Origin: Gelidibacter maritimus
Lineage (GTDB): Bacteria; Bacteroidota; Bacteroidia; Flavobacteriales; Flavobacteriaceae
NCBI RefSeq assembly: GCF_014062315.1
Contig: NZ_JACGLT010000003.1
Span: forward strand, 321,163-385,162
DNA length: 64,000 bases
Reading direction: 5' to 3'
The translations under genes were made by a program, and so were the position numbers. This document shows, piece by piece, positions 54,996 through 64,000 of this stretch (position 1 is the first letter of the stretch; the number at the start of each line of letters is the position of its first letter). A model generated the notes under the pieces. The model had not been told where the DNA came from, did not search any database, and saw only the letters and a program-made list of their open reading frames with translations.

Positions 54996-56228
54996 ATGGC
55001 AAAGGAAGATTTGGAATGTTCGTTTTGTGGTAGGAAAAAGCCAGAAACCAATTTATTGATCGCAGGGTTGGATGCACATATATGTGATAAGTGTATTGAG
55101 CAAGCCCATGGGATTGTTTTGGAAGAATCAAAACAAAGTAGTAATACGGAATTGTCGTCAGAATTGATGCTTAAAAAACCTAAGCAAATCAAAGAATTTC
55201 TTGACGAATACATTATCGGTCAAGAATATTCCAAGAAAGTGATGTCTGTGGCCGTTTATAACCATTACAAACGGTTGTTACAACCGGCAAGTAAAGATGA
55301 TATTGACATTCAGAAGAGTAATGTCATCATGGTAGGACAAACCGGAACCGGAAAAACCTTAATGGCAAAAACCATTGCAAAAATGCTCAATGTACCATTG
55401 GCCATTGTCGATGCAACTGTTTTGACAGAAGCAGGGTACGTTGGTGAAGATGTGGAAGGTATTTTAACACGCTTATTGCAAGTTGCCGATTACAATCTTG
55501 AAAAGGCAGAAAAGGGGATTGTGTTTATTGATGAAATCGATAAGATTGCCCGTAAAAGTGACAACCCATCCATTACGAGGGATGTATCTGGAGAAGGCGT
55601 GCAGCAAGCTTTACTGAAATTATTGGAAGGTACTACCGTAAACGTTCCGCCGAAAGGAGGGCGTAAGCATCCTGATCAAAAATTCATAGAAGTCAATACA
55701 GAACATATTCTATTTATTGCTGGTGGTGCTTTTGACGGCATTGAACGTATGATATCAAAACGCCTCAATATGGCCGCTATAGGTTATAAGGCCGCATCGC
55801 AGGATGACATATTGGATACTGACAATTTGTTGCAATATATCATACCAAAGGACTTGAAGGATTTTGGTCTAATTCCGGAAATCATCGGTCGTTTACCGGT
55901 TTTAAGCTATATGGATCCATTGGATGCTAAAACTTTGAAGGCCATTTTAACCCAGCCAAAAAATGCCATTATCAAACAGTATGAGAAATTGTTTGAGATG
56001 GATGACATTAAGTTCACCATTACGGACGGTGCCTTGGATTATATTGTCACCAAGGCTATTGAATACAAATTGGGGGCAAGAGGACTGAGGTCTCTGTGTG
56101 AAGAGATTTTAACGGATGCCATGTTTGAACTGCCAAGCAGTAAAGAGAAAAAACTGCATGTCACTAAAGAATATGCCGAAGAAAAATTGGATAAATCCAC
56201 TTTAAACCGATTAAAAGCGGTCTCTTAA
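54996..56228 (+). CDS. clpX: ATP-dependent Clp protease ATPase subunit ClpX
   Basis: 410 residues. N-terminal zinc domain with Cys8, Cys11, Cys30 and Cys33, Walker A GQTGTGKT (about 114-121), Walker [10 protein letters not shown], and sensor 2 [12 protein letters not shown]. It unfolds tagged substrates for ClpP. A strong terminator follows. Confidence 0.98.
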   Translation: MAKEDLECSFCGRKKPETNLLIAGLDAHICDKCIEQAHGIVLEESKQSSNTELSSELMLKKPKQIKEFLDEYIIGQEYSKKVMSVAVYNHYKRLLQPASKDDIDIQKSNVIMVGQTGTGKTLMAKTIAKMLNVPLAIVDATVLTEAGYVGEDVEGILTRLLQVADYNLEKAEKGIVFIDEIDKIARKSDNPSITRDVSGEGVQQALLKLLEGTTVNVPPKGGRKHPDQKFIEVNTEHILFIAGGAFDGIERMISKRLNMAAIGYKAASQDDILDTDNLLQYIIPKDLKDFGLIPEIIGRLPVLSYMDPLDAKTLKAILTQPKNAIIKQYEKLFEMDDIKFTITDGALDYIVTKAIEYKLGARGLRSLCEEILTDAMFELPSSKEKKLHVTKEYAEEKLDKSTLNRLKAVS

Positions 56229-56548
56229 AAATAATTATATATTAAAAAAACCACTCTTTACAGGGTGGTTTTTTTTTTTTGGATTTAAAATTAATATTGC
56301 AGGAACAATGCTTTGAATAGATGATCAATAAAAATCTATTTTTTAATGGTTTTAAAATCCAGCATCCAAACCAATTGTTTTTGAAGGATTAATTGGTTAA
56401 ACTACATTTTAATGTGTTTTATGGTTTGCTGTACCGTAAATATAGAAGCATAATTGTAAGATAAAAATTACAGGAACGGTTTTTAGACCAACCTTATGTT
56501 ATTCTCGATATAAAAATTAGAAATGTTATTTTTTGCGTTAAACTACAA
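56229..56548. other. Intergenic region after clpX
   Basis: 320 bp without a gene. It contains the clpX terminator (56248-56280) and, beyond it, AT-rich sequence with only a weak CCAATT/AATTGG pairing. No terminator is visible for the minus-strand GH3 gene. Confidence 0.5.
56248..56280 (+). terminator. Intrinsic terminator after clpX
   Basis: 9-bp stem with one G-U pair (AAACCACTC at 56248-56256 with GGGTGGTTT at 56263-56271), 6-base loop TTTACA, and a T-run of more than ten. Confidence 0.95.
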
Positions 56549-58063
56549 CTACGCGTTCAACGTGAGTAGGGCATCCATATAATGACGGGTGTTTGAAAGC
56601 CTTGGTACTTTATGTTGGCCACCTAATTTATCTTGTTGTTTCAGCCAATCATAGAATAACTGCTGTCTTGCGATGTTTATTTTAGGACTATTGAGTGTAA
56701 TGTTATTGTATCGCTTTGCTTCATAATCGGAATTCAATGATTTCAGAGTATTGTCTAATAGCTCATTAAAGTAATTGATGTCCTGTGGGGGTGTTTTGAA
56801 TTCAATGAGCCACTCATGCGCGCCTTTGTCCTTGCCGCTCATAAAAATAGGAGCGGCCGTATAATCAACAATCTGCGATTTCGTTTTCTGACACACTTGC
56901 TTTAAGGCATCTTCAGCATTCTCAATAATCAGTTCTTCGCCAAATACGTTGATATGATGTTTTGTCCGTCCGCTTACTTTTATGCGATAGGGCTTCAATG
57001 ATGTAAACCGGATGGTATCACCAATCATATAGCGCCAAAGTCCGGCATTGGTAGTAATCACCACAGCGTAATTTTTATTGGTCTCAACTTCTGCTAATGG
57101 AATGATGCGCTGCTGAGGTGTGCCGTAGGCGTCCATGGGGATGAATTCGTAAAAGATGCCGTAATCCAACATAAGTAGCAGTTCACTTGAACTGTTTTGA
57201 TCTTGGATAGCGAAAAAGCCTTCCGACGCGTTATAAATTTCGTAATACCGGAAATCCTTTCGTGGTAAAATAGCTTTGTACTGATCTATATAAGGTAGAA
57301 AGCTTACTCCACCATGAAAATAAACTTCCAAATTTGGCCAAATTTCAAAGATACTCTCCTTGTTGGTAGTTTCCAGAACATTGTTCAATAGTACCAACAT
57401 CCAAGAAGGAACTCCCGCGAGGCTGGTCACATTTTCGTTGATGGTTTCATTTACTATGGCTTGCATTTTATGTTCCCAATCGTCCATCAACGATACTTTA
57501 CTGCTGGGTGTACTACTATATTCGGCCCAAAATGGCATATTATCAATTAAAATTGCAGATAAATCACCAAAGACAGTCCCATTTTCTTTATACAACTCTT
57601 TACTGCCACCAAGCCTTAAACTCTTTCCAGTAAATAATTGGGCGTTTTCATTGTTATTGAGGTACATGCACAATAAATCCTTGCTGGCGGCATAATGGCA
57701 TTCTTCTAAAGATTCCGTACTTACCGGAATAAACTTGCTCTTTGCATTGGTAGTACCACTTGATTTGGCAAACCATTTTATGGGTGACGGCCAGAAAATA
57801 TTGTTTTCTCCCCTTCGAGCCCTTTCAATATCCGCTTGGTTTTCTTCGTAAGTGGTGATGGGGACCCTTTCCGAGAACGTCTTGTAATTTGTAATGCTCG
57901 CAAAATCATAGCGTCTACCAATTTCAGTGTCTTTTGCCGTAAAGAGCAGATCTTGTAGTAGTTCATTCTGTACTTCATTAGGGTACTTTAAGAACAATTC
58001 AATTTGATGGAATCGTTTTTTTAAGAACCATGAAGCAATTGAATTAACTAAAGGGATTGGCAT
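56549..58063 (-). CDS. GH3 family acyl-acid-amido synthetase-like protein
   Basis: 504 residues from ATG 58063 (MPIPLVNSIASWFLKKR); an upstream ATG adds 40 residues that would overlap the divergent gene and is rejected. The adenylation signature AKSSGTTNAKSKFIPVS is near residue 95-111, and YYEIYNASEGFFAIQDQ and YRIKVSGRTKHHINVFGEE mark the later GH3/ANL core. Plant GH3 enzymes join amino acids to auxin or jasmonate; bacterial substrates are unknown. Shares a 73-bp divergent region with the DUF2797 gene. Confidence 0.92.
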   Translation of the reverse strand: MPIPLVNSIASWFLKKRFHQIELFLKYPNEVQNELLQDLLFTAKDTEIGRRYDFASITNYKTFSERVPITTYEENQADIERARRGENNIFWPSPIKWFAKSSGTTNAKSKFIPVSTESLEECHYAASKDLLCMYLNNNENAQLFTGKSLRLGGSKELYKENGTVFGDLSAILIDNMPFWAEYSSTPSSKVSLMDDWEHKMQAIVNETINENVTSLAGVPSWMLVLLNNVLETTNKESIFEIWPNLEVYFHGGVSFLPYIDQYKAILPRKDFRYYEIYNASEGFFAIQDQNSSSELLLMLDYGIFYEFIPMDAYGTPQQRIIPLAEVETNKNYAVVITTNAGLWRYMIGDTIRFTSLKPYRIKVSGRTKHHINVFGEELIIENAEDALKQVCQKTKSQIVDYTAAPIFMSGKDKGAHEWLIEFKTPPQDINYFNELLDNTLKSLNSDYEAKRYNNITLNSPKINIARQQLFYDWLKQQDKLGGQHKVPRLSNTRHYMDALLTLNA

Positions 58064-58136
58064 ATTTATAGTATCTTTAAAGACTAAAAATAACACTTTT
58101 TTTAAATTAATTCTTCTAAATAAAAATTTTAAATAA

Positions 58137-58931
58137 ATGACGTACCAAGGGGTTTTGACCAAAATGGAAACTGAGTTTTCCAATCCTATTCAATACTATC
58201 TTGTTTTTGAAAATGACTTCATCAATATGAACCAGTTATTGGATAAAGCAATCATGATTCAATTTGTTGGATACCAATGTCTCAACTGTACACTTGATAG
58301 ACCAATATACCGACAAGGGTTTTGTAAAAGTTGTTTTTTTGATATTCCGCAAGCCGCAGATTGGATTATGAAACCAGAGTTGAGTACGGCACATTTAGAT
58401 ATAGAGGACCGCGATTTGGCTTATGAAAAGCAGGTGCAATTAAAACCTCATATAGTATATTTGGCAAATTCTAGTAATGTCAAGGTAGGTGTGACTAGAA
58501 AGTCTCAGGTACCCACACGCTGGATTGATCAAGGTGCACATGAAGCTATTGAAATTGTTGAAGTGCCCAATCGGTACCTTGCGGGAATTACAGAAGTGGC
58601 CTTAAAAGATCATGTGGCTGATAAGACAAATTGGCGTACCATGTTAAAGAACGAGATTGTTGATGAGGATCTGGTTGAGTGGCGAGATAGATTAAAACAA
58701 TATATTCCTACAGAAGCGTTAGCGTATTATATTGCCAATAATAAAGAAACCAATATAGAATTTCCAGTTAGCCAATATCCTGAGAAGCCAAAAAGCCTAA
58801 ATTTAGATAAAACCCCAAACTATCAAGGTGTTCTAAAAGGGATTAAGGGCCAATACCTCATTTATGAAGATCAAACGGTATTTAATATTCGAAGTAATGA
58901 AGGTTACGTTGTAGCGCTCTCCATAGCTTGA
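58137..58931 (+). CDS. DUF2797 protein (zinc and GIY-YIG-like features)
   Basis: 264 residues. Cysteine pairs QCLNCTLDRP (residues about 45-48) and FCKSCFFDIP suggest a zinc ribbon. The following HIVYLANSSNVKVGVTR segment resembles the start of a GIY-YIG-like nuclease fold. DUF2797 proteins have no settled function. Its stop is followed by a weak 7-bp hairpin (58931-58947). Divergent from GH3. Confidence 0.85.
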   Translation: MTYQGVLTKMETEFSNPIQYYLVFENDFINMNQLLDKAIMIQFVGYQCLNCTLDRPIYRQGFCKSCFFDIPQAADWIMKPELSTAHLDIEDRDLAYEKQVQLKPHIVYLANSSNVKVGVTRKSQVPTRWIDQGAHEAIEIVEVPNRYLAGITEVALKDHVADKTNWRTMLKNEIVDEDLVEWRDRLKQYIPTEALAYYIANNKETNIEFPVSQYPEKPKSLNLDKTPNYQGVLKGIKGQYLIYEDQTVFNIRSNEGYVVALSIA

Positions 58932-59141
58932 TGTTAAGTATTAACATTAATTTAGAACTGAAAACTTTTGAAAGGGAGCTGGAATTTGTAAATTAAGGAT
59001 GTGAAAGTCAATGCATAGGGTTGCATACAGGCTCGGTAGTTTTTTGTATGGTCATTGAGATTTATGGTGTTTATTTTGGTGCCTAAAATCTTGCGATAGT
59101 ATGTTACGACTTTCTCTATACGAACCTTAAATATAGAAATC

Positions 59142-59375
59142 ATGAAAATTCCGGTAATGTTCTACGTCGTGGTAACCACCTTGTTATTGGTGACCTTAAC
59201 CATCATGGTAGCTATGGATATGCCTTTTAATTGGGTGTTCTATCTTACGTGTTTGGGGCAGGTACTTGTGGTTGTAATGGTTTATAAAGTGCTACGAGAT
59301 AATTACGCTACCGATAAAACTTTCGAAGATTTTTACGAAGACCATCCTATCGGAAAACAAAAAATCACGTCATAA
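59142..59375 (+). CDS. Small two-helix membrane protein
   Basis: 77 residues, two membrane helices (about 6-25 and 32-50) and an acidic C-terminal tail (DKTFEDFYEDHPIG). I know no named family but proteins of this shape recur in Flavobacteriaceae. Its 3' end overlaps the left arm of a strong terminator hairpin. Confidence 0.7.
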   Translation: MKIPVMFYVVVTTLLLVTLTIMVAMDMPFNWVFYLTCLGQVLVVVMVYKVLRDNYATDKTFEDFYEDHPIGKQKITS

Positions 59376-59393
59376 TCATATAACGTGATTTTT
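59360..59393. terminator. Bidirectional terminator between small membrane gene and rpsU
   Basis: Perfect 11-bp stem AAAAATCACGT/ACGTGATTTTT (59360-59370 and 59383-59393), 12-base loop. The left arm is inside the end of the 77-aa gene. T-runs flank both sides, so it can end the convergent rpsU message too, 33 bp after the rpsU stop. Confidence 0.9.
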
Positions 59394-59425
59394 AATGTCA
59401 TTCTAATTTAATGTCATTTTAAAAA

Positions 59426-59620
59426 CTACATGTTTTCTTGATCTCTTAAATTTTGAATATAAGCTGCCTTTTGCATTTGCCTTCTTTTTCTAACAGATGG
59501 TTTGGTGAAATACTGATTTTCTCTCAGAGTTTGCATGACTTTCACATTTCTGTGTTTACGCTTATAACGCTTAATGGCGCGTTCGATGTTTTCACCTTCT
59601 TTAATTTCGATTCTTAACAT
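59426..59620 (-). CDS. rpsU: 30S ribosomal protein bS21
   Basis: 64 residues. LRIEIKEGENIERAIKRYKRKH matches the bS21 N-terminus, followed by KPSVRKRRQMQKA. bS21 sits at the anti-Shine-Dalgarno end of 16S rRNA. Transcribed after rpoD, 33 bp downstream, probably one message. The 40 bases before its ATG contain no GGAGG-like Shine-Dalgarno sequence. Confidence 0.95.
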   Translation of the reverse strand: MLRIEIKEGENIERAIKRYKRKHRNVKVMQTLRENQYFTKPSVRKRRQMQKAAYIQNLRDQENM

Positions 59621-59653
59621 ATATAGTTTTTATAGTGTATGGTGTATTTAAGA

Positions 59654-60517
59654 CTATCCTAAATACGTTTTTAATATTTTACTTTTTGACGTGTGCTTTA
59701 ATCGTTTAATACCTTTTTCACGTATTTGACGGACACGTTCTCTGGTTAAATCAAAAGTCTTGCCAATTTCGTCCAATGTCATCGGCGGCTGATTGCTCAA
59801 TCCGAAATTCAGTCGGATCACATCACTTTCTCTTTGTGATAACGTGTTGAGCGCTCTGTCAATTTCCAAACTTAACGACTCAGTCATTAAAAGTCGGTCC
59901 GGTCTTGGAGAATCATTGGAGGAAACCACATCATATAAACTTGAGGTTTCTCCTTCTCTTAAAGGCGCATCCATTGAGACATGACGTCCAGAAATTTTCA
60001 TGGACTGCTTCACATCCTTAATGGTCAAATCCAACTCCTTGGCAATTTCTGCAGCACTTGGCGGACGTTCGTGCGCTTGCTCCAAAAACGAATAGGCCTT
60101 ATTGATCTTATTGATCGAACCAATTTTGTTCAAAGGTAATCTAACTATTCGAGATTGTTCTGCTAAAGCTTGAAGAATTGCTTGTCTAATCCACCAAACA
60201 GCATAAGAAATAAATTTAAAACCTCTAGTTTCGTCAAAACGTTTTGCAGCTTTAACCAATCCGGCGTTACCTTCGTTAATCAAATCGGGTAAGGTTAAAC
60301 CTTGATTTTGATATTGTTTGGCCACAGATACAACAAATCGGAGGTTAGCGGTTGTCAGCTTATCCAAAGCTTCTTGATCTCCCTCTCTAATACGTTGCGC
60401 CAATTCCACTTCTTCATCTGCTGTAATCAAGGGCAGTTTACTAATATCCTGAAGATATTTATCAAGGGATTTGGATTCTCTGTTTGTAACCTGCTTTGTA
60501 ATTTTTAATTGCCTCAT
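59654..60517 (-). CDS. rpoD: Primary RNA polymerase sigma factor (RpoD/SigA)
   Basis: 287 residues, the short Bacteroidota form without region 1.1. Region 1.2/2 contains [27 protein letters not shown] and [19 protein letters not shown]; region 2.4 follows ([19 protein letters not shown]); region 4.2 is [22 protein letters not shown]. It recognises the TTG/TAnnTTTG promoters found across this window. Leads rpsU. Confidence 0.97.
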   Translation of the reverse strand: MRQLKITKQVTNRESKSLDKYLQDISKLPLITADEEVELAQRIREGDQEALDKLTTANLRFVVSVAKQYQNQGLTLPDLINEGNAGLVKAAKRFDETRGFKFISYAVWWIRQAILQALAEQSRIVRLPLNKIGSINKINKAYSFLEQAHERPPSAAEIAKELDLTIKDVKQSMKISGRHVSMDAPLREGETSSLYDVVSSNDSPRPDRLLMTESLSLEIDRALNTLSQRESDVIRLNFGLSNQPPMTLDEIGKTFDLTRERVRQIREKGIKRLKHTSKSKILKTYLG

Positions 60518-60577
60518 GTAGTCTCTTTTGTTTTAATGAACGTTAACCCTACAGTATAACTATTTAAACGACAAAAG

Positions 60578-60585
60578 CAAACATA
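60578..60585 (-). promoter_or_regulatory. -7 box of rpoD
   Basis: TATGTTTG on the minus strand, about 60 bp before the rpoD ATG. No clear -33 TTG. Confidence 0.45.
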
Positions 60586-60696
60586 CTCACAATACTTTAA
60601 CATAATTGGATAATTTTTTTTAAATTAGAGGCTGTTTTTGCCCAAAATCCAATAAATTCTCCAATTTCTGATATCACAAGCGTGATTCCAATTTCT

Positions 60697-63375
60697 TTAA
60701 TTGACCGAGTCTTTTTTCTTGTTTCGGGATTTGAAAAGATCCTTTAGTGTGTTTTTTATGGTCTCCTTATTATTCTCAGCGCTATCTTTTTTTGTAGTTG
60801 GGCTAGGTGTACTGATTGGTGGCGTTGAAGATTCAGTAGAATCTATGGCCGTAGTGTTTTCATCGGAGGTCTGATTTGCATTACCTCCTATAACCCCACC
60901 TAAAAGATCTTTTATTTTATCCTTACCCTTGCCAATTAATTTTTGCTTTTCAATCTCAACCAGTTGTTTGGTTAAATTGGTCACGCCACTGGTTAAGTCT
61001 GTGGACACCTTTGGGTTGGTAAACGACCCAGAAATGTTGGCAGTAACCGGAATGGTAATGTTGTTGACCTCATTGTCGTTTATTTTTCCAATAAGACGAT
61101 TGATCTCACTTCCTAAGTATTTTGCAGGGACATTAAAAACAGCGTCATAAGCCATTGTTTTGTCAAAGCCATGAGCTCCAGAAACGGTGATGCCAATATC
61201 ATGATAGGCTAAATCAAAGGGTTTGATGTTTACCTTGCCGTTATCAAATTCCAAATTGACTTTTAAATCATTCATATCCAATTTGCTGAAATCAATAAAA
61301 CTTAAGGCACCTTCAAGTTTTGATAACAACGGACTTGAATTTTCATTAATATCTGTGGTCAACAGTTCTGAAATGGCGCTTCCTGAAATGGTACTTAAAT
61401 TTGGAGAAAACTCGTTGTCCAAAGTTCCAGATATTTTAATACTACTGTTTAACTTGCCTTGAAGCACTTTGGCTATTGGTGCTAAATTTTGTAGCAACTC
61501 TAAATCATTGAAAGACTTTGAAATGTCAAAACTATTGGCGTCCAAATTTAAATTAAACGATGGTGTGTCTGCTTTGGTACTGACATTTCCCGAGAGTGAT
61601 AAGATGCCGTCAAAAATAGTTGAACTCAGATTATCAATGGTGGCCTGTTGATCTTTTATGGTTAAAACACCCTTCACGTTCTTTAAGTTGAGGTTGTCAT
61701 AGATAACGGTGTTGGCATTTGCTGTGACAGTGCATTCTAAAAATTTTGGAATTTTCAAGGCTTCCGTTGTAACAGCTTCTTTTTTAGAAGTCGCAGCAGC
61801 GGTGGTTTCAGTTTCCTCACTCATAAAATCGTTCAAGGCCAGCGTATTGGAGTTCAGTTTGAAATTGCCCTTTAAATTGACTTTCTTGCTCAGCATAAAC
61901 CCGATTAAATTATTGATTGTTCCGGTGGCCGAAAAATCACTTCGTCCCGTTTTTGCATTAAAGCTGTTTAAGCTAACTGTAGACGGATTGAAAGTCATTT
62001 CTGCCTTCGAAATATGTAGCGGTTGGTTCATAGCATCTGAAGTAAATACCAAGTCGCTGATTGATGCGTTTCCAGAAGCCTTAATTTTATCATAGGCACT
62101 TGTTTCAACAGCATTCATATCAAAAGCAGTATTCAATTTGGCTTTGAGGATTCCGCTAAGTTCGTTTTCAAGTTCAATAGGATAGGCCTTGGTGAGGTTT
62201 GCCAAGTTCAAGGTGCCATCCACATCGGCGGTAACCTGCATATTGCCGGTAAGATTTTTAATCAAGGCTGACGATTTGAAGACATCACTATCAATTTTAA
62301 AATTTAGGGTATTGATGGCAACATAGGTATCGTCGGCGTTTCCAGAATCATTTTTGATTTCCGTATCAATTATAATATTTTCAACGCGTTTAGGCAAGTC
62401 AGGATATTTGAATGACGCATTGTCAGACTTGATGCTGATATCCAAGGTAGGGATGGTGGTTTCTGTAACCTTCCCTTTAATGACGCCATTGATCTTGAAA
62501 TTTCCAGTCGTTTCAACATTGTCTAAGTTCTTAGAATAAGTTTCAGGAATCACGGCTAAAAAATCCTTAAATGATGAACCCGTATTCGTGAACGAAAGGT
62601 CAATGTTCTGGCCGTCTTCTATAAGTTGAACAAATCCGTTAAATTGGATTGGTAATTGATTGATGAGCGCTTTATTTTCTTTAAAGGTATATTTTTGAGC
62701 ATTCAAATCCATGTCGATAAGGGCATCCAACTTAACGTGGTTATTGTTCAAATAATTGATGCTGTCCATTGTTAAGCTCACCTTTGCTTCAGATTTTGTA
62801 TCCAATTCAGAGACGTCGCCAGAGAATGTGCCTTTTCCAGTATGATTCAATTGAGTGACATAAAATTGCATGTCGGCTGGTACATCAATATAGGTTAATG
62901 CACTATTGTTAATGCTATATTTCTCAATATCAAAAGAAAAATTAGATGAGGTCGTGTCTTGTGGCGTATCACTTTCTTTTACAATATCATAATTTACATT
63001 GCCAAAAGCATCTGTTTTAAGGGTCAGGAGGGCTTCGTTGACATTGATGGAATTTACAACAATGGCCTCATCGGCTGATTTGAATAATTCCTTTATTGAC
63101 ATGGTGAAATTTATGTTTTTAGCGGTCACAAAGGTTTCATCCTTAAAAGGTTCAAAATTAGTGATGACCAAATCATTGACCTCGACGTGAGCTTGCGGAA
63201 AACTTCTGAACAAACTTAAGTTTACATCGTTAAACTCCACATTGGCATTGAGGTTTTGATTAATCGATTTTTTGACCATATCCTTTATTTGTGATTGGAA
63301 CACAAAAGGCAAGGCAATCAACAGAATAATGATGACTAATAGGGTAATGCCGGTGATTTTTAGAAATTTCTTCAT
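60697..63375 (-). CDS. AsmA-like envelope protein
   Basis: 892 residues. N-terminal membrane anchor (about 5-27, ITLLVIIILLIALPFVF) then a long beta-rich AsmA/DUF748-type body with repeated strands and a C-terminal Ser/Thr/Lys-rich tail. The start SQIKDMVKKSINQNLNANVEF and the end region DVPAKYLGSEINRLIGK fit AsmA. AsmA proteins (relatives of TamB/YhdP) are thought to move phospholipids between the two membranes. Single gene. Confidence 0.88.
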   Translation of the reverse strand: MKKFLKITGITLLVIIILLIALPFVFQSQIKDMVKKSINQNLNANVEFNDVNLSLFRSFPQAHVEVNDLVITNFEPFKDETFVTAKNINFTMSIKELFKSADEAIVVNSINVNEALLTLKTDAFGNVNYDIVKESDTPQDTTSSNFSFDIEKYSINNSALTYIDVPADMQFYVTQLNHTGKGTFSGDVSELDTKSEAKVSLTMDSINYLNNNHVKLDALIDMDLNAQKYTFKENKALINQLPIQFNGFVQLIEDGQNIDLSFTNTGSSFKDFLAVIPETYSKNLDNVETTGNFKINGVIKGKVTETTIPTLDISIKSDNASFKYPDLPKRVENIIIDTEIKNDSGNADDTYVAINTLNFKIDSDVFKSSALIKNLTGNMQVTADVDGTLNLANLTKAYPIELENELSGILKAKLNTAFDMNAVETSAYDKIKASGNASISDLVFTSDAMNQPLHISKAEMTFNPSTVSLNSFNAKTGRSDFSATGTINNLIGFMLSKKVNLKGNFKLNSNTLALNDFMSEETETTAAATSKKEAVTTEALKIPKFLECTVTANANTVIYDNLNLKNVKGVLTIKDQQATIDNLSSTIFDGILSLSGNVSTKADTPSFNLNLDANSFDISKSFNDLELLQNLAPIAKVLQGKLNSSIKISGTLDNEFSPNLSTISGSAISELLTTDINENSSPLLSKLEGALSFIDFSKLDMNDLKVNLEFDNGKVNIKPFDLAYHDIGITVSGAHGFDKTMAYDAVFNVPAKYLGSEINRLIGKINDNEVNNITIPVTANISGSFTNPKVSTDLTSGVTNLTKQLVEIEKQKLIGKGKDKIKDLLGGVIGGNANQTSDENTTAIDSTESSTPPISTPSPTTKKDSAENNKETIKNTLKDLFKSRNKKKDSVN

Positions 63376-63665
63376 TAAAAAATTTAGTTTTTACTCTCAC
63401 AAAATGAAAGACAATAGTTTAGTATGTATATATACGCAAAGTTTACTGCAAAAGTCGAGCAAATGTTAAAGTTTAATAAAACTTTAGCAGTTTTTCAAGG
63501 CCGTTTATTTCTTAGGTCACTTATGATGAAAATGTTATTTAAAAATAAGGAAATACCTACAGGTAAAAATACTTAATCATGAATGACATTGTGATGTTTT
63601 AAATTATTTTTTTCAACAAAAATAGCACACAAAATGATTTTGTTTTCTTTATTTTGGCATCAATT
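63376..63665. other. Divergent intergenic region, AsmA / folK
   Basis: 290 bp of very AT-rich DNA without a gene. It holds the weak folK -7 box near its right end; no clear promoter for the AsmA gene and no hairpin was identified. Confidence 0.4.
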
Positions 63666-64000
63666 ATGAATCAACCGCATAAAGTTTATATCGCACTTGG
63701 CAGCAATAAAGGCGACAGATTAAAACATCTGCAAGATGCTGTTGATCTAATATTTGAACGCATTGGCAAAATTAATATAATCTCAAGAGTTTATAACACG
63801 CCCGCGTTGGGCTTTAAGGAAGCAGCTCCTGCTGATTACTTTTACAATGCCTGTGTTTTTGTGGACACCCATTTTTCTGCCGAAGACGTGATGCTTAAGC
63901 TTTTAGCCATTGAAACGTTACTTGGGCGGACGCGCCAACTGAGTGGTGTTTATGAGTCCAGAGCAATTGATTTGGACGTCCTGTTTTATGATGACCAAAT
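63666..64000 (+). CDS. folK: HPPK, 7,8-dihydro-6-hydroxymethylpterin pyrophosphokinase (cut by window edge)
   Basis: 111 complete codons to the window edge; the gene continues to the right. It opens MNQPHKVYIALGSNKGDRLKH (HPPK N-terminus) and later has LGRTRQLSGVYESRAIDLDVLFYDD, the conserved HPPK Rx...RxIDLD site. It makes the pterin pyrophosphate for folate synthesis. ATG 63666 lies 8 bp after a weak TATTTTGG box (63650-63657). Confidence 0.95.
   Translation, partial: MNQPHKVYIALGSNKGDRLKHLQDAVDLIFERIGKINIISRVYNTPALGFKEAAPADYFYNACVFVDTHFSAEDVMLKLLAIETLLGRTRQLSGVYESRAIDLDVLFYDDQ

Overview
The window is ordinary chromosomal DNA of a marine-type member of the Flavobacteriaceae (Bacteroidota). 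The evidence is AT-rich intergenic DNA, promoters of the TTG / TAnnTTTG type, near-absence of Shine-Dalgarno sequences, a short primary sigma factor lacking region 1.1, and family-typical genes: the type IX secretion/gliding protein SprA, a RemB-like protein, PorP/SprF, DUF6089, and tandem OmpH proteins beside BamA and UppS. No rRNA, tRNA, CRISPR array, prophage or intact insertion sequence was seen. Both ends cut genes (a cytochrome P450 on the left, folK on the right).

Layout. 1-3.7 kb: P450 tail, queG and a divergent POTRA/barrel outer-membrane protein. 4-19 kb: maeB, ruvA, sprA, gcvH, a VanZ-like protein, two TonB paralogs and a RemB-like barrel protein, followed by a tandem ~147-bp repeat. 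19.6-25.1 kb: haem-A/cytochrome oxidase assembly block (ctaB, two subunit III genes, subunit IV, a cysteine-free SCO-like protein, SCO, DUF420, a small CxxC protein); subunits I and II are not here. 25.2-32.5 kb: MacAB/TolC-like efflux operon with one ATPase, two permeases, a TolC and two adaptors. 32.5-35.7 kb: tsaB, mscS, dodecin, nfu. 36-40.4 kb: PorP/SprF-like protein with a LytS-type kinase and LytTR regulator. 40.5-50.2 kb: gamma carbonic anhydrase, murI, then the envelope block ompH-ompH-bamA-uppS-DUF6089 with nadK, a CBS protein and divergent pdxJ. 50.3-56.3 kb: hydrolase, a YwqK/MORN-type protein with a TonB C-terminal domain, a small membrane protein, then tig-clpP-clpX. 56.5-64 kb: GH3 enzyme, DUF2797, a small membrane protein, rpsU, rpoD, AsmA and folK.

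Common themes are envelope biogenesis (BamA, OmpH, AsmA, SprA, PorP, TonB) and respiration assembly. I found no complete novel defence or mobile system. The most notable points are: a PGC-type TonB C-terminal module carried by four different proteins; a perfect 14-bp hairpin inside the 3' end of tsaB that probably terminates convergent transcription; a cysteine-free SCO-like protein translationally coupled to SCO; an intergenic palindrome repeat family; TTG starts on several envelope genes; and a perfect Shine-Dalgarno sequence inside ctaB.
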